A stretch of 64,000 nt of DNA from Vibrio sp. HA2012 (GTDB taxonomy: Bacteria > Pseudomonadota > Gammaproteobacteria > Enterobacterales > Vibrionaceae), in contig NZ_PFXK01000003.1 in NCBI RefSeq assembly GCF_002812955.1, positions 310,001-374,000 on the forward strand, read 5' to 3'. Made by a program: the position numbers and the translations under genes. Positions within the stretch are counted from its first letter, which is position 1; each line of letters starts with the position of its first letter. The notes below the pieces were generated by a model, which saw nothing but the letters and a program-made list of their open reading frames with translations, had not been told where the DNA came from and ran no database searches. Below are positions 9,215 through 17,234 of the stretch, in pieces.

Positions 9215-10255
9215 TCATGCCATAGCCGATGTATGAGCAATCACACGCTGAGAATAGACGACCGAACGCTGCCGTGTCTGGGTCGGCGTTTCACCAAAGA
9301 GTTGTTTATAGTACTGATTGAACAGCCCTATATGATAAAAACCGTGTCCGATAGCCAGATCGGAAATACACAACTCCGAATTCGTGGACAACAATGCCCG
9401 GCGAATCTGATTCAGACGGCAATTTCGGACGTAGACCAGTGGTGAAATATCCAGCCCATATTCAAACGCGTACTGCAGTGTTCTCCGGCTGACACAGGCA
9501 ATCCGGCACAATTCATTCACTGTCAGCGGGTATTCTCCTGTCTGTGCCATATGTTTTTGGATCCGCTTAATTACCACCATTCTGGCAGAACGGGTTTCTT
9601 TCAGAGTCTGTAAATCCGGCCCGGTGATCTGTGCCAGCAGATCTGTAATTGCTGATACAATTAACGGTCTGATGTGTTTCAGACGGCTCTGATGTCCGAG
9701 TGATGCGACTGGACTGAAAAGAAGAGAATCTTCTGTCAGCAAAAGACGAATAAGCTTTGCCAGTTCATAGCTAAGCTGTGGGCAGGCATTTGTAACCAGA
9801 ATATCCTCCGGATGTCCCAGCCATAACTCAGTATCCAGCCCCGTGAGCTCATCCGCTATCGTCTGTTTATTCAGAACCAGTCCAAAAATATGAAAATCAG
9901 AAGGAGTGACCAGTTCAAACTCAACATGAGACGGACGAACCATCAATTGGCCCGGCAGCAGTTGATTAGCGTTAATTCTGGGGCTCTGACACTGCTGAGA
10001 AAAACCAATCCATAAACTATCCTCACCAACACAACAGTGCTGCAGTAATGCCTGACTAGTAAACTCTTCAAACAGGTGGATCCCTCCCAGATTCAGTTCA
10101 TCCAGATAGCCCGAGAAAGTCCCTCTACTATGCTGCTCATAATGCTGTTCCCAGCGCACCAGACTCTCAGCCTGCTGATTGGCATCATAGGCGTACGATC
10201 TGCACCGCATTGGTGCAGATGAATTCTCTTCATGAAGCATATTGAAAAATTTCAT
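9215..10255 (-). CDS. eutR: AraC-family regulator, probable ethanolamine activator EutR
   Basis: A 346-residue protein (E. coli EutR has 350) with an N-terminal effector region and a C-terminal AraC double helix-turn-helix (VNELCRIACVSRRTLQYAFE, then SDLAIGHGFYHIGLFNQYYKQLFGETP). It is divergent from eutBC and the ethanolamine permease, which strongly suggests that it activates them in response to ethanolamine and cobalamin, as EutR does in enterics. The start ATG at 10255 follows GAGAG; TTG codons just upstream are less likely. The regulated promoter would lie in the 193-base gap to eutB. Confidence 0.8.
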   Translation of the reverse strand: MKFFNMLHEENSSAPMRCRSYAYDANQQAESLVRWEQHYEQHSRGTFSGYLDELNLGGIHLFEEFTSQALLQHCCVGEDSLWIGFSQQCQSPRINANQLLPGQLMVRPSHVEFELVTPSDFHIFGLVLNKQTIADELTGLDTELWLGHPEDILVTNACPQLSYELAKLIRLLLTEDSLLFSPVASLGHQSRLKHIRPLIVSAITDLLAQITGPDLQTLKETRSARMVVIKRIQKHMAQTGEYPLTVNELCRIACVSRRTLQYAFEYGLDISPLVYVRNCRLNQIRRALLSTNSELCISDLAIGHGFYHIGLFNQYYKQLFGETPTQTRQRSVVYSQRVIAHTSAMA

Positions 10256-10350
10256 ATTCAACAACTCTCAAAACCAGTGCACCATTTCAAAGCAGAACAC
10301 TCATTAACTAATTGATAAATAATGTTATATAAAATTTGCGCAAATACGAT

Positions 10351-10374
10351 ATGCCACTGGAACGTAACTGGCAT
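10351..10374. promoter_or_regulatory. Inverted repeat in the eutR-eutB promoter region
   Basis: ATGCCA and TGGCAT form an inverted pair 12 bases apart, about 75 bases upstream of the eutB start. The position would suit an EutR or other activator site, but no consensus is known to me and the match may be chance. Confidence 0.3.
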
Positions 10375-10448
10375 TACATCTGAGCAGTAACTTAGCAAAG
10401 TTCAGGCCGCCCAAAACCGGCTGACCATTTTGTATTGTGAGGTATACC

Positions 10449-11849
10449 GTGGCGAAATATCGTTACCAGCTTGGTGACCAGATTTATCAGTTTCAGACAT
10501 TAGCCGAAGTAATGGCAAAAGCATCTCCGCTTCGATCCGGTGATCAACTGGCAGGAGTAAGTGCACACTCTGCTGAAGAGCGAGTAGTCGCACAGATGCT
10601 TTTGGCGGATCTTCCGCTAAGGGTTTTTCTTGAAGAGCCTTTGATTCCGTACGAAAAAGATGAAATCACCCGGTTGATTGTTGATGAGCACGATGCTCTG
10701 GCATTTATCGAAATTTCGCATCTGACCGTGGGTGATTTCCGTAACTGGTTACTGCAAGAAACAACCACTCACATAGAACTGGAACGAGTACGCGCTGGTA
10801 TCACACCGGAAATGGCTGCAGCTGTCTGCAAGATCATGAAAAATCAGGATCTGATACTGGTTGCTAAAAAATGTCAGGTTATTACCCGATTTCGCAACAC
10901 TATTGGCCTGTCCGGCCACCTGTCAACCCGCTTGCAGCCTAATCATCCGACCGATGACGTAAACGGGATCGCAGCCTCTCTGTTTGACGGGCTGATGTAT
11001 GGTAACGGAGATGCTGTGCTGGGAATTAATCCGGCCACAGACAGTGTGAGTCAGGCGATCAAACTGATGAATCTGATGGATGAAGTTATTCAGCACTACA
11101 GAATCCCGACCCAGTCCTGCGTTCTTACCCATGTCACAAATACAATTGAAGCTATTGAACGCGGTGCCCCGGTTGACCTGGTGTTTCAATCAATCGGAGG
11201 AACCGAAGCAACCAACAGTGGTTTTGGAATTAATCTGAACATTCTGGCTGAAGCCTACGATGCCGCTCTAAGCCTTAACCGGGGGAGTGTTGGTAATAAT
11301 GTGATGTATTTTGAAACCGGACAAGGCAGTGCCTTGTCTGCCAACGGACATCATGGCATCGATCAGCAAACCTGCGAAGCACGGGCTTATGCTGTTGCCC
11401 GTAAGTTCAACCCGCTTCTGGTCAATACAGTGGTAGGTTTTATCGGCCCGGAATATCTATTCGATGGTAAACAGATCATTCGCGCTGGACTGGAAGATCA
11501 CTTCTGCGGAAAACTGCTCGGCCTGCCCATGGGCTGTGATATCTGCTATACCAACCATGCCTATGCCGACCAGAATGATATGGATAACCTGCTGACCCTA
11601 CTCAGTGCAGCGGAATGTTCTTTTATCATGGGTATTCCCGGTTCTGATGACATCATGCTGAACTATCAGACCACATCTTTCCATGATGCACTGTATGCCC
11701 GTCAGTTATTCGGTTTACGTCCTGCCCCCGAATTTGATACCTGGCTGAAAGAAATGGGTATTTCCCCCGCCGAAGGACAGTGCCAGCTTTCAGATAAACT
11801 ACCAGAACCTTTTTCCTTGCCTCTACAACGGCTTCAGGAGGCATCATGA
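10449..11849 (+). CDS. eutB: Ethanolamine ammonia-lyase large subunit EutB
   Basis: EutB is the TIM-barrel catalytic subunit of the adenosylcobalamin-dependent lyase that converts ethanolamine to acetaldehyde and ammonia. The sequence follows E. coli EutB over its whole length: LRSGDQLAGV near the start, YFETGQGSALSA, NTVVGFIGPEYL, IIRAGLEDHFCGKL, DICYTNHAYADQND and DDIMLNYQTT. The GTG at 10449 (466 residues) is preferred because GAGG precedes it by about 7 bases; an in-frame GTG at 10437 is the alternative. It overlaps eutC by four bases. Confidence 0.96.
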   Translation: MAKYRYQLGDQIYQFQTLAEVMAKASPLRSGDQLAGVSAHSAEERVVAQMLLADLPLRVFLEEPLIPYEKDEITRLIVDEHDALAFIEISHLTVGDFRNWLLQETTTHIELERVRAGITPEMAAAVCKIMKNQDLILVAKKCQVITRFRNTIGLSGHLSTRLQPNHPTDDVNGIAASLFDGLMYGNGDAVLGINPATDSVSQAIKLMNLMDEVIQHYRIPTQSCVLTHVTNTIEAIERGAPVDLVFQSIGGTEATNSGFGINLNILAEAYDAALSLNRGSVGNNVMYFETGQGSALSANGHHGIDQQTCEARAYAVARKFNPLLVNTVVGFIGPEYLFDGKQIIRAGLEDHFCGKLLGLPMGCDICYTNHAYADQNDMDNLLTLLSAAECSFIMGIPGSDDIMLNYQTTSFHDALYARQLFGLRPAPEFDTWLKEMGISPAEGQCQLSDKLPEPFSLPLQRLQEAS

Positions 11850-12682
11850 GTAATATCACCCCAATTAATAAACTTGTACATGACGATCCGTGGAAGAAAC
11901 TGCGTGAATTTACCGATGCCCGTATCGGTATTGGCCGTGTAGGTACCAGCATACCGACCAGTGAAATGCTTAAATTTCAACTGTCTCACGCACAAGCCAT
12001 TGATGCTGTACATGTTCCTCTGGATACACAGGCGCTAGGCGGACAACTGGAATCAACACCCTGTCTGATCCCTTATCTGCCTGCATTATGCCTGCACAGC
12101 GAAGCACGGGATCGTATGGAATATCTGCAACGTCCGGATCTGGGTCGAAGACTGAACGAAGCATCGCTGTACCAGTTACAGCAATATCATACTTCTGATG
12201 AACCTTATGATCTGGCTATCGTAATTGCTGACGGACTTTCCTCCTATGCCATTACCAATCACGCCAGACCATTTCTGGAACGACTGATCCAGATGCTGCA
12301 CCGCGATCCGGCAAAAGAATGGAAGATTGCTCCGCTCTGTATCATCGAACAGGGACGAGTAGCTGTAGGCGATGATGCCGGTGAAACCCTAAATGCCAAA
12401 GAAGTCTTACTGCTGGTAGGAGAGCGACCCGGATTGAGTTCTCCCGATAGTATGGGCCTCTACCTTTCCTGGTCTCCTAAAAGAGGAATGGAAGAATCTT
12501 TGCGCAATTGTATCTCCAATATTCGTCCGGAAGGACTGAGTTATGACATTGCCGCTCACAAATGTTTCTACCTGTTAAGGGAATCACACCGAATTCAACT
12601 GACTGGCGTCGGACTGAAAGATCGTTCTGACGATGGTCAGCTAGAACATACTGAAAAACAGCAATTTTGCTTAACCAATTAA
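11846..12682 (+). CDS. eutC: Ethanolamine ammonia-lyase small subunit EutC
   Basis: A 278-residue protein (E. coli EutC has 295) that contributes to the B12-binding interface of the lyase. Typical family stretches are visible: TDARIGIGRVGTSIPT, LSHAQAIDAVH, VIADGLSSYAI, LLVGERPGLSSPDSMGLYL and CISNIRPEGL. The ATGA overlap with eutB shows coupled translation, needed for a fixed subunit ratio. No carboxysome-like shell genes follow, so acetaldehyde would be handled in the cytosol. Confidence 0.95.
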   Translation: MSNITPINKLVHDDPWKKLREFTDARIGIGRVGTSIPTSEMLKFQLSHAQAIDAVHVPLDTQALGGQLESTPCLIPYLPALCLHSEARDRMEYLQRPDLGRRLNEASLYQLQQYHTSDEPYDLAIVIADGLSSYAITNHARPFLERLIQMLHRDPAKEWKIAPLCIIEQGRVAVGDDAGETLNAKEVLLLVGERPGLSSPDSMGLYLSWSPKRGMEESLRNCISNIRPEGLSYDIAAHKCFYLLRESHRIQLTGVGLKDRSDDGQLEHTEKQQFCLTN

Positions 12683-12719
12683 TCAATATACTTTTTACTT
12701 AATGAATGGAATCACGATT

Positions 12720-14084
12720 ATGACCGAAAAATTAAAACCAACATTAGGTACCCTTCACTTATGGGGTATCGCCGTGGGACTGGTTATTTCCGGGGAATAC
12801 TTTGGCTGGAGTTATGGCTGGGGTGTGGCGGGAACACTAGGCTTTCTGATCACAACCGCACTTGTTGCACTGATGTATACCTGCTTTATCTTTAGCTTTA
12901 CTGAGCTAACTGCAGCTATCCCTCAAGCAGGTGGACCTTTCGCCTACAGCCGCCGTGCTTTTGGTGATACCGGTGGTCTGATCGCTGGTTTTGCAACTCT
13001 GATCGAATTTGTATTTGCTCCACCAGCCATTGCAATGGCCATCGGTTCGTACCTGAATGTGCAGTACCCAGGCCTAGATCCTAAAATTGCTGCTGTTGGC
13101 GCTTATATCGTCTTTATGGGACTGAACTGCCTAGGCGTGAAACTTGCTGCGACCTTCGAACTTTTCGTGACTATTTTGGCCGTTATCGAGTTGCTTGTCT
13201 TCATGGGTGTTGTAGCACCAGACTTTAGTGTTGCCAACTTCAGTGCGAATGGCTGGGCCGGTAGTGAAACCTTCGGTATGGACGCAATGACAGGTATCTT
13301 CGCCGCTATCCCATTCGCTATCTGGTTCTTCCTAGCTATCGAAGGCGCAGCAATGGCTGCAGAAGAAGCGAAGAATCCAAAACGTACCATTCCTGTCGCT
13401 TATATCACAGGTATCCTGACTCTGGTTGCTCTGGCTATCGGTGTAATGGTATTTGCAGGTGGTGCAGGGAACTGGCAGGAACTGTCTGGTATCAATGACC
13501 CGCTTCCACAAGCAATGAAAATGGTAGTTGGAAACAACTCTAACTGGCTGCACATGCTGGTATGGATTGGTCTGTTTGGTCTGATTGCCAGCTTCCACGG
13601 TATTATCCTTGGCTACTCACGACAGTTCTTTGCACTTTCCCGTGCTGGCTACCTGCCTACGGGTCTGTCTAAGCTGTCTGGCTTTAAAACACCACAAAGA
13701 GCCATTTTTACCGGCGGTATCATCGGCATCATCGCTATCTTCAGTGACGGTGTCATCAACCTGCAGGGCATGAGCCTGACTGCAGCAATGATCACTATGG
13801 CAGTATTTGGTGCTATCGTAATGTACATCATGAGCATGCTAAGCCTGTTTAAACTTCGTCAGAGCGAACCAGAAATGGAACGCAGCTACATGGCTCCGGG
13901 CTACCCAATCGTTCCGGCTATTGCACTGGCCTTATCGGTCGTCTGCCTGATTGCGATGGTCTGGTTTAACCCAGTTATTGCCGCAGTATTCACCGTAATG
14001 ATGCTGCTCGGCTATGCATACTTCCGCGCGACAAAAGCTCAGCGAGAGGAAGCCACCCCTGAAATGGCATTCGCCAACGAATAA
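12720..14084 (+). CDS. eat: Ethanolamine permease of the APC superfamily
   Basis: A roughly 454-residue polytopic membrane protein with about 12 hydrophobic segments and the APC signature near the N-terminus (GIAVGLVISGEYFGWSYGWG). That glycine-rich G-x-V-I-S-G-E-Y-F-G-W motif is typical of the Eat ethanolamine permeases found beside eutBC in Pseudomonas and Vibrio. The start at 12720 follows GGA with 9-base spacing; an ATG at 12702 has no ribosome site. It is the third gene of the eutBC operon, 37 bases after eutC, and would bring ethanolamine in from the medium. Confidence 0.88.
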   Translation: MTEKLKPTLGTLHLWGIAVGLVISGEYFGWSYGWGVAGTLGFLITTALVALMYTCFIFSFTELTAAIPQAGGPFAYSRRAFGDTGGLIAGFATLIEFVFAPPAIAMAIGSYLNVQYPGLDPKIAAVGAYIVFMGLNCLGVKLAATFELFVTILAVIELLVFMGVVAPDFSVANFSANGWAGSETFGMDAMTGIFAAIPFAIWFFLAIEGAAMAAEEAKNPKRTIPVAYITGILTLVALAIGVMVFAGGAGNWQELSGINDPLPQAMKMVVGNNSNWLHMLVWIGLFGLIASFHGIILGYSRQFFALSRAGYLPTGLSKLSGFKTPQRAIFTGGIIGIIAIFSDGVINLQGMSLTAAMITMAVFGAIVMYIMSMLSLFKLRQSEPEMERSYMAPGYPIVPAIALALSVVCLIAMVWFNPVIAAVFTVMMLLGYAYFRATKAQREEATPEMAFANE

Positions 14085-14106
14085 CTGTTTATTTTTAAAG
14101 GATACA

Positions 14107-14142
14107 ACGGCAGGTACAGCACAGACTGGCCTGCCGTTTTTT
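14107..14142 (+). terminator. Rho-independent terminator of the eut operon
   Basis: An ACGGCAGG / CCTGCCGT stem with a roughly 15-base loop is followed by TTTTTT, 22 bases after the permease stop. Confidence 0.85.
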
Positions 14143-14246
14143 ATCCGCATTTTCCTCACTGAAAATACGCCAAATGTTTATTAGTAAATGCCGACGCTTG
14201 ACCTACTATAAAATGGGTACCAACCATGAACATATAGGAGGTGAGT

Positions 14247-14669
14247 ATGAGCTTAGTACCTCGTGAATCCTGGCCTGATCTGTTCAGTGTATTCGACCAT
14301 GATTTTCCCAGCCTGAGAAGCCGGTTTAATCTGGGGGCTTTCTCTCCCAGACTGGATATCCTAGAAAAGGACGACAAGTTTGAAGTACAAGTCGAGCTAC
14401 CGGGTGTAAACAAAGAAGACATTACTTTATCCTGCAAAGACAAAACACTGACTATTGAAGCAAGTACAGCAAGAAGTGATGAAACCAAAGAAGGCGACAG
14501 AGTTATTCATAAAGAGCGCTATGAAGGAAAGATGATCCGAAGTTTTACACTAGGCGACAATATACGCCAGGAAGACATCGACGCTTCATTCAGTGACGGT
14601 ATTCTGAAAGTCACTATTCCGAAAACCGAACCCAGACAGGAAGAAGTCAACCGAATTGAGATTAAATAA
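14247..14669 (+). CDS. Small heat-shock protein of the Hsp20/alpha-crystallin family
   Basis: A 140-residue ATP-independent holdase. The alpha-crystallin domain spans about residues 37-140, with the hallmark ELPGVNKEDI, the I-x-L-x-x-x-x-L-T-I strand (ITLSCKDKTLTI), HKERYEG-x-x-x-RSFTL and the GILKVTIPK strand. The start at 14247 follows a near-perfect AGGAGG five bases upstream; a GTG inside that site at 14241 is excluded. It resembles the Hsp20 proteins often called IbpA-like or HspC, but exact orthology is not clear. It appears monocistronic, with its own terminator downstream. Confidence 0.92.
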   Translation: MSLVPRESWPDLFSVFDHDFPSLRSRFNLGAFSPRLDILEKDDKFEVQVELPGVNKEDITLSCKDKTLTIEASTARSDETKEGDRVIHKERYEGKMIRSFTLGDNIRQEDIDASFSDGILKVTIPKTEPRQEEVNRIEIK

Positions 14670-14678
14670 GCAAAACCT

Positions 14679-14704
14679 GAGCCGGCAGTAATGTCGGCTC
14701 TTTT
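14679..14704 (+). terminator. Terminator of the hsp20 gene
   Basis: GAGCCG / CGGCTC stem with a ten-base loop followed by TTTTA, directly after the hsp20 stop. Confidence 0.8.
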
Positions 14705-14727
14705 ATATGAAAAGCATATTTTTGATG

Positions 14728-15750
14728 TTAAATATTAATCACATATAACAGCTTACAGAACTGACCCGCCAGAAGAGATTTAAGGGTTGGTTCTGAAATC
14801 AACACGTCATCCCATTGCCCTGATTTTTCGAAATATTTTTGAGCCACCAGTAGTGAGATTAGCCGTTCCCGGCGAGGAAATTTAAACTGCTCCACCCAAG
14901 AATTCGCATTAGCAATAATGTCTAATGCTTCCTCTTCGTGTTCCAGATAGTAGTTCATTTTCTGTAGCAGGTCTGAATAATCATCTTTAACTTCTATATA
15001 GTGCACGCCCGCTTTCAACTTCCCTTCCATAAACCAGGTTTCATATTTTGGTTTCGGCATAATGCACACCGAATTAGATGACATGATCCATTTCAGATTA
15101 GTTGCTACATCCTTACCTTCCAGACTAATAATAAATTTATAGTTAAGCTGCTCACTGACAGTCATTTTTCTGGCAAAATGACTTATATCATCATCAACAC
15201 TTGCTTTCTTTATGTCAACTCGGGCGACATCCAACCATGGATGGTCTTTAAATTTTCTGACCAAATCACGTCTGTTCTGACGAAAGCCGTCCCCACGCCA
15301 AACAGCCATCGGTTTTTTATCCTGGAAACGGATTTTGTCACGTATAAAATTATAATGCCGTACCCGGTTTAATTTGAGTAGAACCGAATGACTATTGGTA
15401 TCAGAAATTGGACGACTTTTAAGGAAAGAAGGAACTTCAGGAACATCCACCACATCACCGTTAATATAGTGAAAACGAAAAGAATCTGGAAAACATTTAA
15501 TGACTTTATACAGATCAATATAATAAGCGCTTCCTCCCGTCTGCCGATATTTTTCTACCATTGTCATATGAGTATCAACCGTAAATGTTGAACGTAACTT
15601 ATTGTAGTAATTAACCCGCTTCATAATGTAATAAGTATTATGCAGATTCTGTTCTGCAAGACGATTCCGGCAGTACCAACGTAATAATGCAGGAGGAATA
15701 AGAAAGAACAAGAAGCTGAAAATATAATAAAAAAACCGGTTCAATCTCAT
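14728..15750 (-). CDS. GT90-family glycosyltransferase, LpsA-like (probable LPS core)
   Basis: A 340-residue protein with an N-terminal hydrophobic anchor (RFFYYIFSFLFFLIPPALL) and a GT90/CAP10 domain: VWRGDGFRQNRRDLV, EQLNYKFIISLEGKDVATNLKW, SSNSVCIMPKP, ETWFMEGKL and HYIEVKDDYSDL. Relatives called LpsA transfer glucose or galactose onto lipopolysaccharide core in Pasteurellaceae and Vibrio. The ATG at 15750 follows AGGGAA; a TTG 54 bases upstream is less likely. It lies 31 bases downstream of the metallo-hydrolase gene, probably in the same operon. The donor and acceptor cannot be read from the sequence. Confidence 0.8.
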   Translation of the reverse strand: MRLNRFFYYIFSFLFFLIPPALLRWYCRNRLAEQNLHNTYYIMKRVNYYNKLRSTFTVDTHMTMVEKYRQTGGSAYYIDLYKVIKCFPDSFRFHYINGDVVDVPEVPSFLKSRPISDTNSHSVLLKLNRVRHYNFIRDKIRFQDKKPMAVWRGDGFRQNRRDLVRKFKDHPWLDVARVDIKKASVDDDISHFARKMTVSEQLNYKFIISLEGKDVATNLKWIMSSNSVCIMPKPKYETWFMEGKLKAGVHYIEVKDDYSDLLQKMNYYLEHEEEALDIIANANSWVEQFKFPRRERLISLLVAQKYFEKSGQWDDVLISEPTLKSLLAGQFCKLLYVINI

Positions 15751-15781
15751 AATGTTCCCTATCTTTTCCTGCAACACAGAC

Positions 15782-16969
15782 TCATTCCTGAAATCCAAAC
15801 TCAACTTGTGCTACAGAAAAAGAAGATTGGATATTTACCCTGTCTTCTGCCTCCAACCACCAAAAAGAGGTCTCCGGATTCAACTTCGGATATACGGTTT
15901 CTCCAACCATAGGTGTTAATAAGTGTGTTCCTGCATACTCTGCCTCTGCAATCAAATCGTGAATGGGTTCATCCCATTTATGGGTAAACAGCTCAAATGT
16001 AGACCAGTGAACGGGAAGCAACTTGTCGGCTCCCAAATCCTGAAATGCCTGCAAAGTATGGTAAGCCTGCATATGGCCACAATTTTCCACTGGATAGCCT
16101 TGCCCGTTTTTCACATTGGCAGCAACCTCAATACAGGCCAAGTCAAAATGACCTAGTCTTTGCCGGATCTCTTTAAAATGAGTATCGTAAGCAGAATCTC
16201 CACTAAAGAAGACTGAACCTGAACCACTACAAAATGCCCAAGAACACCAAAGCGTCTTATCATTATCAAATCCGGTTCGTCCAGAGTTGTGATTTGCCGG
16301 TGTGGCAGTAATATTAATTCCATTCACATTCACAGATTCCCACCAGTCAAATTCATGGATTTTATCCGGATGAATTCCCCAATTTTCCAAATGCAACCCA
16401 ACACCTAACGGTACGAAAAAACGCACTGGCTTATCGGCATAATATTTAATGGTTGATTTTTCCAGATGATCATAATGATCATGAGAAATAACAATCAGGT
16501 CAGGTAATGGAAGCGATTTTTTGTCAGCAGGTAAATCAAGGTTTCGGCTAAACCAAGGCTTTCCAATCAGGGGAGCCGCATAATTAAATACAGGATCAAT
16601 CAGAATACGAGCATGGTTCATTTCAAGAAACAGGCTTGAGTGTCCAAGCCAGGTAATCCGGAATGCATGGCTTCTCTTTTTTAGAAGATGGATATCCAGC
16701 TCTGCGTGAGGAAGAGGCATGTTAGGCTTGAGTTTGGAACGACGAAAAAAAGAACATACATTCAGATACGTTTTACTGCCTCTATAAGGCGTCTTAGGCA
16801 TACGACCAATAACTTTACCATTGCAAAACTGAGACGAAGATTCCATCCGTACTTGCCGAAGCTTCTGGCTGGCATTCAGCTCTGTCCGACTTAATCCCCG
16901 AAAATAGTTCGCAACACCCAAAAAACCTAACACTGAAAACATTGAAGCTTTTACTGCACCAGCACTCAT
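15782..16969 (-). CDS. Metallo-beta-lactamase-fold hydrolase resembling NAPE-PLD
   Basis: About 395 residues. The MBL motif is SHDHYDHLE, with further metal ligands in PANHNSGRTG, FFSGDSAYD and PVHWSTFELF. The arrangement TWLGHSS...ILIDPVF is that of the COG2220 group, which includes N-acyl-phosphatidylethanolamine phospholipase D. An N-terminal hydrophobic segment could attach it to the membrane. The start at 16969 follows AAGG; an ATG at 17011 would add 14 residues. Its substrate may be a lipid, which would fit the neighbouring LPS-type glycosyltransferase, but this is inference. Confidence 0.78.
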   Translation of the reverse strand: MSAGAVKASMFSVLGFLGVANYFRGLSRTELNASQKLRQVRMESSSQFCNGKVIGRMPKTPYRGSKTYLNVCSFFRRSKLKPNMPLPHAELDIHLLKKRSHAFRITWLGHSSLFLEMNHARILIDPVFNYAAPLIGKPWFSRNLDLPADKKSLPLPDLIVISHDHYDHLEKSTIKYYADKPVRFFVPLGVGLHLENWGIHPDKIHEFDWWESVNVNGINITATPANHNSGRTGFDNDKTLWCSWAFCSGSGSVFFSGDSAYDTHFKEIRQRLGHFDLACIEVAANVKNGQGYPVENCGHMQAYHTLQAFQDLGADKLLPVHWSTFELFTHKWDEPIHDLIAEAEYAGTHLLTPMVGETVYPKLNPETSFWWLEAEDRVNIQSSFSVAQVEFGFQE

Positions 16970-17234
16970 ATCCGACCTTATTGGCTGTAATAGAAGTCTT
17001 GTTAAACCCATTTTAAGCAGTTGAATATGTCGTTTTAGTGACTAATTACCCCGGATATTTGAATCTTATGTTGCAGTTCAAATCCCCGATAGCCCGTTAA
17101 TGAAATAACCGGCACAATTATGCAAAAATAAACTAAACAAAAGGCAGTGCTTATGTTGTAATCAAGCGGTTATATATTTGTAAATTCCGGTAATAAAATA
17201 AACAGTTGAAGAATAAATCAAGGAATATAGGAAT

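Noticed and set aside
10923..11189. Minus-strand frame inside eutB
   Set aside because: Shadow of the eutB coding sequence.
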